From: Asterias rubens
Lineage: Eukaryota; Echinodermata; Asteroidea; Forcipulatida; Asteriidae
Reading direction: 5' to 3'
Assembly (NCBI RefSeq): GCF_902459465.1
Contig: NC_047062.1
Location: forward strand, 23,069,919-23,133,918
DNA: 64,000 bases
Shown in pieces: positions 1-11,400 of this stretch. Both the position numbers and the translations under genes were made by a program. Every line of letters begins with the position of its first letter. Position 1 is the stretch's first letter. The notes beneath the pieces were generated by a model. That model did no database searches and was not told where the DNA came from. It was given only the letters and a program-made list of their open reading frames with translations.

Positions 1-475
1 AGAGTGAAGTTTCAGTTTTATATGTGGGAGGAACACCCCAGTAAATTGTTCCAGAGGAAAAACCCACGCAGTCAGAGTGATAACCAACTCCACGTAGTGC
101 CCCTGGCGTGATTCAGACAAGAGTCCTAGAGGTGGAATTTGGAGGTTAGATAAGCTAAGCTAACTAGACCACCTATTTTGTATTTTTCAAATGCTTTTGT
201 AACGTACATGTAAACATAAAGTTGAATGAGTTGTCATCGGGAAGATTGCTGGACACTTGGCTTTAATAACGACAGCTTGAGACATCACTTCTGCTCTGTG
301 CAACAGACAGCCACTATGACTGATGATCTGACAACCTCCAATGGGATCACTTCATCTGTAGATGAAAAAGAGAATAAGGTTCAAGGTTCATTTATTTTCC
401 CTAGCAAAGTATACGGACAATTTCACACCAAATAAATCAGTATAAAGAATGCATCTTAACAGTACAGATATCAAA
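1..475 (+). repeat. left copy of a diverged direct duplication
   Basis: This stretch recurs, clearly diverged and with small indels, at about 1427-1880. Shared blocks include AAACCCACGCAGTC, GCTTGAGACATCACTTC and CACTTCATCTGTAGAT. Short open frames in the matching parts encode similar peptides (for example ITSSVDEKENKVQ and ITSSVDKKENKVQ), but neither is long or flanked by convincing splice sites. It is most likely a dispersed repeat of unknown class. Confidence 0.6.
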
Positions 476-1426
476 AGCTAGATAAAATATGGCACTGCAG
501 AGCTAGCAGACAATGGTCCATCTATGCCAGGCCAAGACTGAGAAGAGCAGTTTTAGAACAGAATTAATTCGGGGGGGGGGGGGGGGATCAAATGTGATTT
601 TGCCTTGTAATGTGAAACCATAGTCAAATTTCAATGAAGTCAGATTTGGTTGAAATTTAAGAATTATTTCTCTCCCATTAAAAAACAAGGGTCTTCTGAC
701 CAGTACTGGCCTAACACAAAATGAGTCGGCCTTTGGTCTAGGTAATGGGCTACTATTAAACAAAATCACAAGGGTCAGGGGTAAGCCTTGCAAATTTGCT
801 GAATTTTGATAAAATCACAAGAGGTACGCATAAGCCTTGGATTTTTGTCTCAAATTTGATACCATCACAAGAGGAAGTCCTTGCATTTTTGATGAAAATT
901 TTGATGAAATTGGATCAATCACAAGGCTTTGAATTTTGTAGAAAATGGGCTGAAAATTTGGGGCATGGATTCACCTTTTTGTGATCGATGCAACTTTCTA
1001 ATTTAAAAAAAAAGAGGAGATTGCCAATCACACTTGACTTTTGTACAGTGTTTTTTCAGTTTTCTTTGGCACTGTTTTGAAAAGAAAAAGAGGAAATCAG
1101 CTGAAAAGTTACATGCCCAGGTATGTCAGAAATGTGATATCTTTCATTTCAAATACACACGTTTTGTTTTGCCTTGCATGTTTGTCAAGGTACCCTTGTA
1201 TTTTTGGCAAAAATGAGCAAAAATTTAATAAAACCACGAGGGGGAAGCATTGCAGTTTTGTGTGAGCGGTGGGGGCATGGATTCACCTTTTTGGGAGCTG
1301 TGACAATGTGAGAAATGTGGTTCATTTAATTTCAATTATTCTGGTTGTGAAGCTAAAGTATCTTGTAGAAAAGCGCACTTAATCACTGCACTGGCCAAGA
1401 ACCAAATGGAGAGAAGGCAATGAGGA
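476..1426. other. non-coding spacer with poly-G and degenerate internal repeats
   Basis: Contains a 16-base G run at 571-586. Two blocks end in the same sequence GGCATGGATTCACCTTTTT (about 790-985 and 1200-1295) and repeat the words ATCACAAGAGG and AAGCCTTG, so this is a decayed tandem or dispersed repeat. No gene seen. Confidence 0.45.
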
Positions 1427-1880
1427 ATCAAGTTTCAGTTTTAGATGTGGAAGGAACACACCCGAAAATTGTTATAGGGAAAACCCACGCAGTCGCAGTG
1501 ATAACCCAAGTCTCGTTGTGCCCCCCCCCCCCCTTCATGATTCAAACAGGGGGTCCTAGTTGGAAGTCGTGGTAGGAAACTAGATCACCAATAAGGTATT
1601 ATCAATATCGCTTTTATATCGTACCTTTAATATGAAGTTCAAAGAGTTGTTATAACGCAGATTGCTGGAAACATGGCTTTTAGTAGCAACAGCTTGAGAC
1701 ATCACTTCAGCTCTATGTGATAGGCAGCCACTATGACTGATGATCTGACAATCTAGACGGCACTATAACTGATGATTTGACCACCTCCGATTGGATCACT
1801 TCATCTGTAGATAAAAAAGAGAATAAGGTTCAAAGTTCATTTATTTTCCCTAGCAAAGTATCAAAAGATAATAGTCATTA
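1427..1880 (+). repeat. right copy of the diverged direct duplication
   Basis: Partner of 1-475, same orientation, about 1.4 kb apart. It has a C run near 1510 and a small internal duplication of GGCACTATAACTGATGATYTGAC around 1733-1785 that the left copy lacks. Confidence 0.6.
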
Positions 1881-2577
1881 TCACTCAAAAGAGATCAGTA
1901 TAAAGAACACAGAGATCAGTATAAAGAACACATTTTTACAGAACATATATCGAAACATATGGAGTTGAACGTCTCATTTCCTTAACAAGACTGGGCAAAA
2001 GAGGGCGCTATCAATTTCGCACAATTTTACTGTTGTGCAAAAGTGTACGTGTGCATTAAATCACGCAATAGAGATTGCACGCCGTGGTGCCGTGATTCCT
2101 GTGAGACCAGTCGTGAGCATTACAAACTTCAAAGATAAAGTATGTGCACACAGTTTGAATAGTTATTAAATTTGATCAAGGAACTTGGATAAGTAATGCC
2201 TAAATATTTATAAATTATGTGACCAAGCTACCCACAGGCAATCATTTGGCCACAGAGGCAAATGAAAAATGAGGTATTTACGAGCTCTTTGTAAGCCATT
2301 GGTGAAGCCTGGGGTTAAACAAAAAATGTGGATCATGAACTTTATCGATAAAAGTACGTACATGTACATGAATTTGTCATCAAAATGCGTAATTTTTGGA
2401 AGAGATAATCTTAAATAAATGTAGAATCATATACACTAAATGAACAAATTGTGGCAGACTATTCCCTCTCATCGCAGTTGGACTGCTGGACTTTTCCCTT
2501 GTGAATTTTTCAATTTTGGGAAAAAATTTGAACAAAAAGACCTATCCCCTTCTGATTTTTGCAATCAGACCAAAACT
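1881..2577. other. non-coding spacer
   Basis: AT-rich sequence leading to the satellite. No open frame with recognisable similarity, no clear inverted repeat. I see nothing to annotate. Confidence 0.5.
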
Positions 2578-4190
2578 AGACCAGAGTTTCAAGACCAGGA
2601 CTTGAACCCAACCTCTGCTGATCGGAAACACCAGAGCTTGAGTCCAGTGCGCCGGACCACAAATGTCAAACCCAGGACTTTAACCCAAACTCTGCTGATC
2701 AGAAACACCAAAGCATGCTTCTGGTGCGCTGGACCACAAGTGTCAAGACCAGGACTTGAACCCAAACTCTGCTGATCAGAAACACCAGAGCTCGAGTCCA
2801 GTGCACCGGACCACAAGTGTCAAACCCAGGACTTGAACCCAACCTCTGCTGATCAGAAACACCAAAGCATGCTTCCGGTGCGCTGGACAACAAGTGTCAA
2901 GACCAGGACTTTAACCCAAACTCTGCTGATCAGAAACACCAGAGCTTGAGTGCACAAGTGTCAAGACCAGGACTTTAACCCAAACTCTGCTGATCAGAAA
3001 CACCAAAGCATGCTTCTGGTGCGCTGGACCACAAGTGACAAGACCAGGACTTGAACCCAAACTCTGCTGATCAGAAACACCAGAGCTTGAGTGCACAAGT
3101 GTCAAGACCAGGACTTGTACCCACACTCTGCCGATCAGAAACACCAGAGCTCGAGTTCAGTAAACTAGACTAGAGTGTCAAGACCAGGACTTGAACCCCC
3201 ACTCTGCTGATCAGAAACACCAGAGCTTGAGTCCAGTGCACTGGACCACAAGTGTCAAGACCAGGACTTGTACCCACACTCTGCCGATCAGAAACACCAG
3301 AGCTTGAGTTCAGTGCACTGGACCACAAGTGTCAAGACCAGGACTTGTACCCACACTCTGCCGATCAGAAACACCAGAGCTTGAGTCCAGTGCACTGGAC
3401 CACAAGTGTCAAGACCAGGACTTGTACCCACACTCTGCCGATCAGAAACACCAGAGCTTGAGTCCAGTGCACTGGACCACAAGTGTCAAGACCAGGACTT
3501 GAACCCCCACTCTGCCGATCAGAAACACCAGAGCTTGAGTCCAGTGCACTGGACCACAAGTGTCAAGACCAGGACTTGTACCCACACTCTGCCGATCAGA
3601 AACACCAGAGCTTGAGTTCAGTGCACTGGACCACAAGTGTCAAGACCAGGACTTGTACCCACACTCTGCCGATCAGAAACACCAGAGCTTGAGTCCAGTG
3701 CACTGGACCACAAGTGTCAAGACCAGGACTTGAACCCCCACTCTGCCGATCAGAAACACCAGAGCTTGAGTCCAGTGCACTGGACCACAAGTGTCAAGAC
3801 CAGGACTTGTACCCACACTCTGCCGATCAGAAACACCAGAGCTTGAGTTCAGTGCACTGGACCACAAGTGTCAAGACCAGGACTTGTACCCACACTCTGC
3901 CGATCAGAAACACCAGAGCTTGAGTCCAGTGCACTGGACCACAAGTGTCAAGACCAGGACTTGAACCCCCACTCTGCCGATCAGAAACACCAGAGCTTGA
4001 GTCCAGTGCACTGGACCACAAGTGTCAAGACCAGGACTTGTACCCACACTCTGCCGATCAGAAACACCAGAGCTTGAGTCCAGTGCACTGGACCACAAGT
4101 GTCAAGACCAGGACTTGTACCCACACTCTGCCGATCAGAAACACCAGAGCTTGAGTCCAGTGCACTTGACCACAAGTGTCAAGACTAGGA
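2578..4190 (-). repeat. 77-bp tandem array derived from a tRNA-SINE head
   Basis: About 20 head-to-tail units, irregular and more diverged in the left third (2578-3160, some units shortened) and regular at 77 bp from about 3165. Read on the minus strand, each unit carries CTCTGGTGTTTCTGATC, then GCAGAGTGTGGG, then an aAGTCC box-B-like core, in the same order as the dispersed tRNA-derived SINEs of this window (for example 27105 and 59300). The box-A part TGGCCGAGCGG is shortened and replaced by GTGGTCCAGTG. The array is therefore an amplified antisense SINE head. Because 77 is not a multiple of three, all open frames inside it are short. Confidence 0.9.
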
Positions 4191-4198
4191 CTTGAACC

Positions 4199-4627
4199 CA
4201 CTAACAAGCCCTGTGCCGTCAGAGTTAAGAATGTTGCGTAGAGTGAACTCACTAACAAGCCCTGTGCCGTCAGAGTTAAGAATGTTGCGTAGAGTGAACT
4301 CACTAACAAGCCCTGTGCCGTCAGAGTTAAGAATGTTGCGTAGAGTGAACTCACTAACAAGCCCTGTGCCGTCAGAGTTAAGAACGTTGCGTAGAGTGAA
4401 CTCACTAACAAGCCCTGTGCCGTCAGAGTTAAGAATGTTGCGTAGAGTGAACTCACTAACAAGCCCTGTGCCGTCAGAGTTAAGCATGTTGCGTAGAGTG
4501 AACTCACTAACAAGCCCTGTGCTGTCAGAGTTAAGAATGTTGCGTAGAGTGAACTCACTAACAAGCCCTGTGCCGTCAGAGTTAAGAATGTTGCGTAGAG
4601 TGAACTCACTAACAAGCCCTGTGCCGC
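4199..4627 (+). repeat. 51-bp minisatellite, 8 full copies plus a partial
   Basis: Eight nearly identical 51-bp units starting CTAACAAGCCCTGTGCCGTC followed by a ninth of about 18 bases. The array abuts the SINE-derived satellite directly. Since 51 is 17 codons, frames stay open on both strands; the plus frame repeats NSLTSPVPSELRMLRRV. I treat this as fortuitous coding. Confidence 0.93.
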
Positions 4628-4859
4628 CAAAAGGATGACTTTATGTGTAGCAGGGTGCATACTAATTAAAACACGTGCGGTCAATTGAAGGACCCACAGT
4701 GAAGCAGGGAGTTGCCTTTTGAGCAAAAACTAAGCCTCCTAAGTACAACTTACAGCACTCTCCTAGCACCCTAGCTGACTGCTTCTCGGGATACAATATG
4801 CAGCTCACATAAAGACCAAATTAACATTATTGCGATAGTTAATCGACTTATTTCTTATG
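4628..4859. other. non-coding spacer
   Basis: Unique-looking sequence between the minisatellite and the first TTAA MITE. Nothing recognised. Confidence 0.4.
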
Positions 4860-5245
4860 TTAAAGAGTTGGACACTATTGGTAATTGTCAAAGACCAGTC
4901 TTCTCACTTGGTGTACCTCAACATATGCATAAAATAACAAACCTGTGAAAATTTGAGCTTGATTGGTTGTCGGAGTTGGGAGATAACTATGAAAGAATAA
5001 AACACCCTTACCACACAAAGTTGTGTGCTTTCAGATGCTTGATTTCGAGACCTCAAATTCTAAGCTTGAGGTCTCGAAATCAAATTCGTGTAAAACAACT
5101 TCTTTCTCGAAAACTACTTCACTTCAGAGGGAGCCGTTTCTTACAAAGTTTTATACTATCAACCTCTTCCCATTACTCGTTACCAAGTGAGGTTTTATGC
5201 TGATAATTATTTTGAGTAATTACCAATAGTGTCCACTGCCTTTAA
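4860..5245 (+). mobile_element. MITE family TTAA-1 copy
   Basis: About 385 bp with TTAA at both ends and terminal inverted repeats of the form TTAAAGGCAGTGGACACTAT. It has an internal foldback around CCTCAAATTCTAAGCTTGAG. No transposase frame. TTAA target duplication is typical of piggyBac-type non-autonomous elements. Confidence 0.8.
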
Positions 5246-5685
5246 TAACTGTAATTATAACAAGATTTTTAAGAGACAGAACCAAAACGATACAAAATTC
5301 TTAACTCAAATGGCCAAGCAGAATTGTACAATGTGCATTGCAAACGAAACCGTCAAAGAACGGTGAAATGCAATGTAAACCCGCGTCGACCACATGGCCA
5401 ATTGAGTATTCTGCATGCACACTACATCAGAGGGAAAAAACAGACCCAAACATGATATCTGGTGTTTGTTTTAGAAAAATTTATTAACAAAATTCACCCG
5501 ATGTCATCATCACAATAATCTTAGTTGCGCCATTTTGGAAGTCAACGCCTCCTTGTGATACAGTATAGTGGGTATTTCAGGCAACTCAGTGTTTACACTT
5601 GAGCTTACTATAATTGTTACATGCATCTTGAATGTGGCAAGTGTGGCACATAGAAGCTGCATGTGGAGCTGCGTATGCTAAATTC
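5246..5685. other. non-coding spacer
   Basis: No gene and no clear repeat boundary seen. Confidence 0.35.
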
Positions 5686-5824
5686 TAGTCTTGCCCAAAG
5701 AGGATATTGCTCGATATTGGATAGTGTACTGCGCTCAGTTGTGCTGGAGACTAATCTTGCCCACAAACCAGTCAAAGGGGAGACTAACCAATATCGAGCA
5801 ATATCGCCTTGGGCAAGACTAGCT
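5686..5824. mobile_element. palindromic MITE-like foldback
   Basis: Inverted arms of about 35 bases: TAGTCTTGCCCAAAG plus GATATTGCTCGATATTGG on the left, their complement on the right. No coding capacity. Confidence 0.65.
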
Positions 5825-5984
5825 AAAACCAAGAATCCCTATATTTCTGTTTTACCAAGCATTTGCATGCAATTTTAACACTCTATAACTTTAGTTTTAC
5901 ATAAGTCAGTCAAAACAAAATAACAATAATGTAAAAGATAGATGTCAGGAAAAAATAACATGGTTTGAGGGTTGACAATCAATA

Positions 5985-6375
5985 TCAGCTCCCAAAACCC
6001 GTTTGTCAACTTCCAATAGTCCTTTATCATGGTGCAGCCATCTTGAATTTGTCCCAATGGTGTAACCAAACCATAAAGTAATATATAATAAATAGAGGGC
6101 GCACTGGTGATGCTTCTTGCACAAACACGAGGGGACCGCATGGAGACACGCGCGCGCCATTCTGTACGCGCGTTAAATATGAAGTACACGTTGGAGTTTG
6201 TATATAGGCCAGTGCGCCCTCTAGTTATTATATATAAAACTCAATGAACCAAACCGAAGCTGGAAGAACAAAATAGTCTGGTTCCTCTTTGCAAAATGAT
6301 TATTAGCATTCATTATTGTTATTTGATACAAGGAACATGACCAAGATGGAGGTAGCATGATAAAGGTCTACACGG
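5985..6375. mobile_element. MITE with a second MITE nested inside
   Basis: The outer element has ends of the form AATAGWCCTTTATCATG and complement, and resembles sequences at 44730-44912 and 60380-60545. It is split by the palindrome at 6073-6246. Confidence 0.6.
6073..6246. mobile_element. nested palindromic MITE with 9-bp target duplication
   Basis: 174 bp whose arms share TAGAGGGCGCACTGG near the left end and its complement near the right end. It is flanked on both sides by AACCAAACC (6064-6072 and 6247-6255), a clean 9-bp direct repeat consistent with a cut-and-paste transposon of Mutator or hAT type. Confidence 0.75.
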
Positions 6376-6611
6376 AAGGAAGCTAACGACATTCCAACCG
6401 AAATAAATCATGTTAAATTTGTTTGACTATACCTTATACTTCTCTAGATCGGTATCATTGAGCTCTGGAAAACTTGTCTTGTCATCAGAAGCTTTGGCGA
6501 TCTTTTGCATATTTTGCTCTACACCTGTGCAAAAGTTCCAAGAATGCTTTGTGTTGGGCATGTGTTTTCTACTATTCATTGCAAATGGTATAGTGTTCTT
6601 ATCATCCATAT

Positions 6612-6997
6612 TTAAAGGCAGTGGATACTATTGGTAATTACTCAAAATAGTTATTAGCATAAAACCTTTCTTGATTACGAGTAATGGGGAGAGGTTGATA
6701 ATACAAAACATTAGGAGAAACGGCTCCCTCTGCAGTAACGCAGTTTGCGAGAAAGAAGTTAATTTCCACCAATTTGATTTTGAGACCTCAAGTTTAGAAT
6801 TTGAGGTCTCGAAATCAAGCATCAGAAAGAACACAACTTCGTGTGACAAGGGTGTTTTTTCTTTCATTATTATCTCGCAACTTCGAGGACCGATTGAGCT
6901 CAAATTTTCACAGGTTTGTTATTTTATGCATATGTTGATATACACCAACTGTGAAGACTGATCTTTGACAATTACCAATAGTGTCCACTGTCGTTAA
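6612..6997 (-). mobile_element. MITE family TTAA-1 copy
   Basis: Same family as the copy at 4860, opposite orientation. TTAA at both ends, arms GGCAGTGGATACTATTGG and GTGTCCACTG, and the internal foldback on GAGACCTCAAGTTTAG. Confidence 0.8.
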
Positions 6998-6999
6998 TC

Positions 7000-7563
7000 T
7001 GTTTATGATAATACTGGCATGTGCACTAAACAGCAAAAATAGCATATAGCTCATGATGATGCATGGACTGTTTTGTATTCAAGATCAATTCTAAATATAA
7101 AAAGGGCAAGTATTAATTTATCATAGAATTACCACTACTTACCACTGAAAAAAATTTGTGACCCCAATTGGGGCACAAGCCAATGAAGCGCTTAACAAAG
7201 TTAAGGTGCAAAAGGCTATGGAATAGGCATTTTGTAAGTAATATTTAATTAAATTTACCTCTATGTATATAAAATACCATTAATAAATACCCTTAGAAAA
7301 GAAGGGTTTCAAGGTTTAAGTAAACCAAGTTGTGCGCAATTGGTTAAATAGTTTAGGCCTTTTTTAATTCTGATCTTTTAATCATAATTTTATTAAAAAT
7401 GAATTGCTTATCATTTTTACCAAACCCAAACAAGTTAAAATAATAACAATGAAAGGTTTAAAAGAATTAAGTCACCATCCTCCTAGTGACATTGAACCTT
7501 CCTGACCACAATCAGGTTCTTTGTTATAAACCATTGAAGTCATGAAGACGAAATCAAAACCCT
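7000..7563. other. AT-rich spacer
   Basis: No open frame or repeat of note seen between the two TTAA-1 copies. Confidence 0.4.
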
Positions 7564-7949
7564 TTAAAGGCAGTGGACACTTTTGGTAATTACTCAAAAT
7601 AATTATTAGCATAAAACCTTTCTTGGTGACGAGTAATGGGAGAGGTTGATGGTATAAAACATTGTGAGAAACGGCTCCCTCTGAAGTGCAATAGTTTTCG
7701 AGAAAGAAGTAATTTTCCACGAATTTGATTTCAAGACCTCAGATTTAGAACTTGAGGTCTCGAAATCAACCATCTAAACGCACACAACTTTGTGTGACAT
7801 GAGTGTTTTTTTCTTTCATTATTATCTCGCAACTTCGATGACCGATTGAGCTCAAATTTTCACAGGTTTGTTATTTTAAGCATATGTTGAGATACACCAA
7901 CTGTGAAGACTAGTCTTTGACAATTACCAATAGTGTCCACTGCCTTTAA
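7564..7949 (-). mobile_element. MITE family TTAA-1 copy
   Basis: Full-length copy with CTTTAAAGGCAGTGGACAC and its complement at the ends and the TTAA duplication. Confidence 0.85.
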
Positions 7950-8425
7950 AGTCCAGCATTCTCATTGTTTACAGATGTGTTATTTTTTGCATATGATGGG
8001 ATACACCAAGTGAGAATACTGAACTTTTACAATAACCAAAGGTGTCCAGTGCCTTTAAAAGGTTTTGATTTTGTCTTCATGACTTTGGTAATTGTCAAAG
8101 TCCAGTATTAGGTGTATCCCAACATATGCATAAAATAACCAATCTGTACAAATTTTGACTCAATTGTTCATCGAAGTTGCAAGAGAAAAATGATTTTAAA
8201 AAACCTTGTTGAAGAAATTTGTGTGCTTTCAGATGGCAAAAAAAAAAGGCTTAAGGCATAGGTCATAGGTGTGAGAAATTACCTCTTTCGAAAAAAAACA
8301 TGTTTTTTCAGAGGGGGCCATTTCTCAGATTGTTTTATACCCGTCAACAGCTCTCCATTGCTCGTTACCAAGTAAGTTTTTATGCTAACAATTATTTTGA
8401 GTAATTATCAATAGTGTCCAGTCCC
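7950..8425. mobile_element. two partial TTAA-1-type MITEs
   Basis: A right-end fragment ends near 8060 (AAAGGTGTCCAGTGCCTTTAAAAG). A second copy, whose left end lacks the terminal bases, runs from about 8088 to 8424 and ends in AATAGTGTCCAGTCCCC. Both carry the family word GGATACACC or GGTGTATCCC. Confidence 0.6.
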
Positions 8426-8450
8426 CAATTTTATAATTATGTGCAGTACT

Positions 8451-11400
8451 TCATAATTTGGACTTTTGACCGGGAAGAAAATTGTCAATACCTAAGAGGC
8501 TTGTGTCAAAGCTTGGTGGTTTTCCCATCGCCATCTCTCCCAACACCTTGCCAGCAAGGGGAGCCATTTTGAATCCAATGCCTGTTTGATAAGGGGAAGA
8601 AAAAAACTTTGTAAACATAACAAATTGAAAAGAATTAATAATAATACTACTAATAATACAGCATTTGTAAGTCGCACTTTCCTGTAAACCATTCAAAGGT
8701 CGGTGTCTAGGAGAAGTTAAGTTTTGCCAAATTATTAGGAAAGCGAGCATGAACAAGTGTGTTTTAAGTTTCTGCTGGAAGAGAGTGATGGCTTGCGTTT
8801 GTATGAGGTCTTCAGGAATTGAATAAAAGTTTGAAGTGAAAAGTGAATGTTCCACCGACCTGCTTTGTCACCTGTGCATGCTCAAATTTGAGTTCCTCAG
8901 AATAACGATAGTGTTGCTATTATCACTTGTATCGCAGCAAGCTAAGGCACAGCTGCATTAGGGACAGTTAACATCCATACACTATTTCCAATGGATGTGT
9001 CTGCCACAAGGAAACCTCTTTGCCAGTTTGGAATAATTCAGAGTTTTGGGCATGGCCAAAGCTTACCCCAAACTTCTATGGCAACTGATATGGCAACACT
9101 GACTTTGTTACTTGTGACCAAGCGAGTCACTATACCAGGCCATGAACTTCGCTCTTGAAGGGGTACAGCATTTTTCCTCTAATAAGATCACTTCTATGAA
9201 GAAAATGTAAGTTTTTATTGGAACCTTGCAAAAAGGCACCACGGTAAAAGCACAGGGCACCACGACTCATGATTGATATTGGTGCCCTAGGTCACGTTGA
9301 GGCCTGCTTTACCTGAAAATCATTCATTATTTTAACTAGGCAACGGCTTATTGAATTTGAATGATTTTGTATAAGGCACACACCTGACATGCCACAGGCA
9401 ATGGCAATGTTTGGATGTAATGGATGGCTTCCGATGATTGGTGTTTCATTGGGTGTGCACTAATAAGGAAAGAAAAAGAAAACAGGCTTCTTATAATAAT
9501 ATATATATATATAGGTTGTCACTCGCTAACGAGTATGACTATCGGTGGGGTTGAGTTGCTGAGTTTTAGTTTGCAAGCCTTCTCATGAGAGTATAAGCCA
9601 ATCCTGGCAGATGTTATTATATTATTATTATTATTATTATTATTATTATGTTTAATGGCCACAGTATCTGCATTTGAGGGATGCTCTCTAGGGTGTATCA
9701 AAAGACTCATAATTTGTTTCTTTAACAGGATAAGCAGAGTGAAGCCCGGTTCATACCTGCCAATGCAATACAAATGTTGACGTCACAAATCCGCAATGAA
9801 TAATTCACAACAGTTGAACTGTGCTCAACTCCTGTGAAACATTTGTTGCGAATGCAGCCGTGTGACATCAAAATTCACATTCTCATTCATAGGAAATATA
9901 AACCCGGCTTTAGACTTATGAATGATGAGACCAATTTATGTAGCACCTCATAGTAGTTTACAAAGTGCTGCGCCACATTTAGGTTATTAGTGGTACTGAA
10001 CACAGCTCTTCTTAATTAGAGGCATGACTAAAATCACCATTAATGATAAACCATGTCATCTGGGCTAGACCATTCAATGTCATGAATAGCTGAACACAAT
10101 TCATTAGTTCTTTGCTTGGCAACTGATAAATTAGGAATGTGTATTAGTTGAACATACAACAAGGAGAAAGGAGGTATTATCACAACAGATCTGGGCCCAA
10201 TGTAATAAAGCTATTAAGCAGAAAATACTGCCTGAAAAATTTCTTTGCTAAAATGTAGTGGGGCACCAGTCTCAACAATGTAACCTTAATACAATTTTGG
10301 CTGGTTACCGGTTTACATTAAGCAATGCTTTTCTGTACTTTGCAAGTTTTTGTGCTTAAAGGCTTTATGAAATTGGACCATGAATAATAGGCTGCTTTGG
10401 TTATTGTCTTCTCCTGTTTTCATTCAAGTGGATCCCCAATTTGAATTCTGCTTTGAAATGGATCCTCGCAAGTGGATTGGGTTTTCAGCTCCAACCTTGT
10501 TTGGGCGATTTTCTAAATCTGGGATTTTCCTCCCATAGCTAAAACTGAATATTTCTTCACAGTTTTCTCTACTCTAGTATCTTCAGCTCTACCAAGTCTA
10601 CATATTTTGAAGAGCCTTGGTGAAGATGCCAAAAATATTAACAGTAAAATAAAAAAATAACTGAAAGACCATTATACCGTGTACATGCAGGGTTCAACGA
10701 TGGCTGGCTCACGCTCCAAACCTGGAATGTGACTGCGTACAAACTTTTTCATTTCTTCGATGTCCACTTGCCTCATCCCCATTCCCTTGTCCCTGCAATC
10801 GGGGTCAACTTCATTCCAGAGCACATGGTAATTGAGCTAAAGCCAGAAACAACAGAACGAATGATTTTTATTAATGATTTACTTTGCACAATTTGACTCT
10901 AACAATAGCACTCCGCACTAATGACGTCACTTTTGCTCAAAATACCTGGCTGTCAGACAAACAGTTTACTACTTATGCGATCACTGCACCATTAACGCGC
11001 CATACTGCACTAGAGTACCAGTAGCGTAAACCTACCTGGACAGGCATTCATGGTATGTTAGTAAAACTGTGTGCATTTGTCTGAGATCCAGGCACTAAGC
11101 TTGTATTTTAAGCATTAGGGCGGAGTGCTATTATCAGAAGCACACAGGAAACACATTATGGAAGTTGTGGAGCCTGGAAGTAGTAAAAACCCTCCAAGAG
11201 AGACCTGCAGTGAGTGCACATGGCATGTTAACTTCCCAAAAGGAAAGGAAAGACATGTAACAAATATATCTGTATTTTTCACCTAGCTTAAAAAAATTAA
11301 AAAGCAACACTATGTCGGGTGGGATTCGAACCCACAACATTTGCAATTCTAAAGCAGTGTCTACTAACTAGACCACCAAGATTGCCTAGTAGCTCAGTGG

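Noticed and set aside
2578..4627. CRISPR-like array of regular repeats
   Set aside because: Units are contiguous with no unique spacers, the genome is eukaryotic and the unit is SINE-derived.
4192..4638. 148-codon open frame with 17-residue repeats as a protein gene
   Set aside because: It is a 51-bp minisatellite, which keeps all frames open by its length; the opposite strand is just as open and there are no flanking exons.
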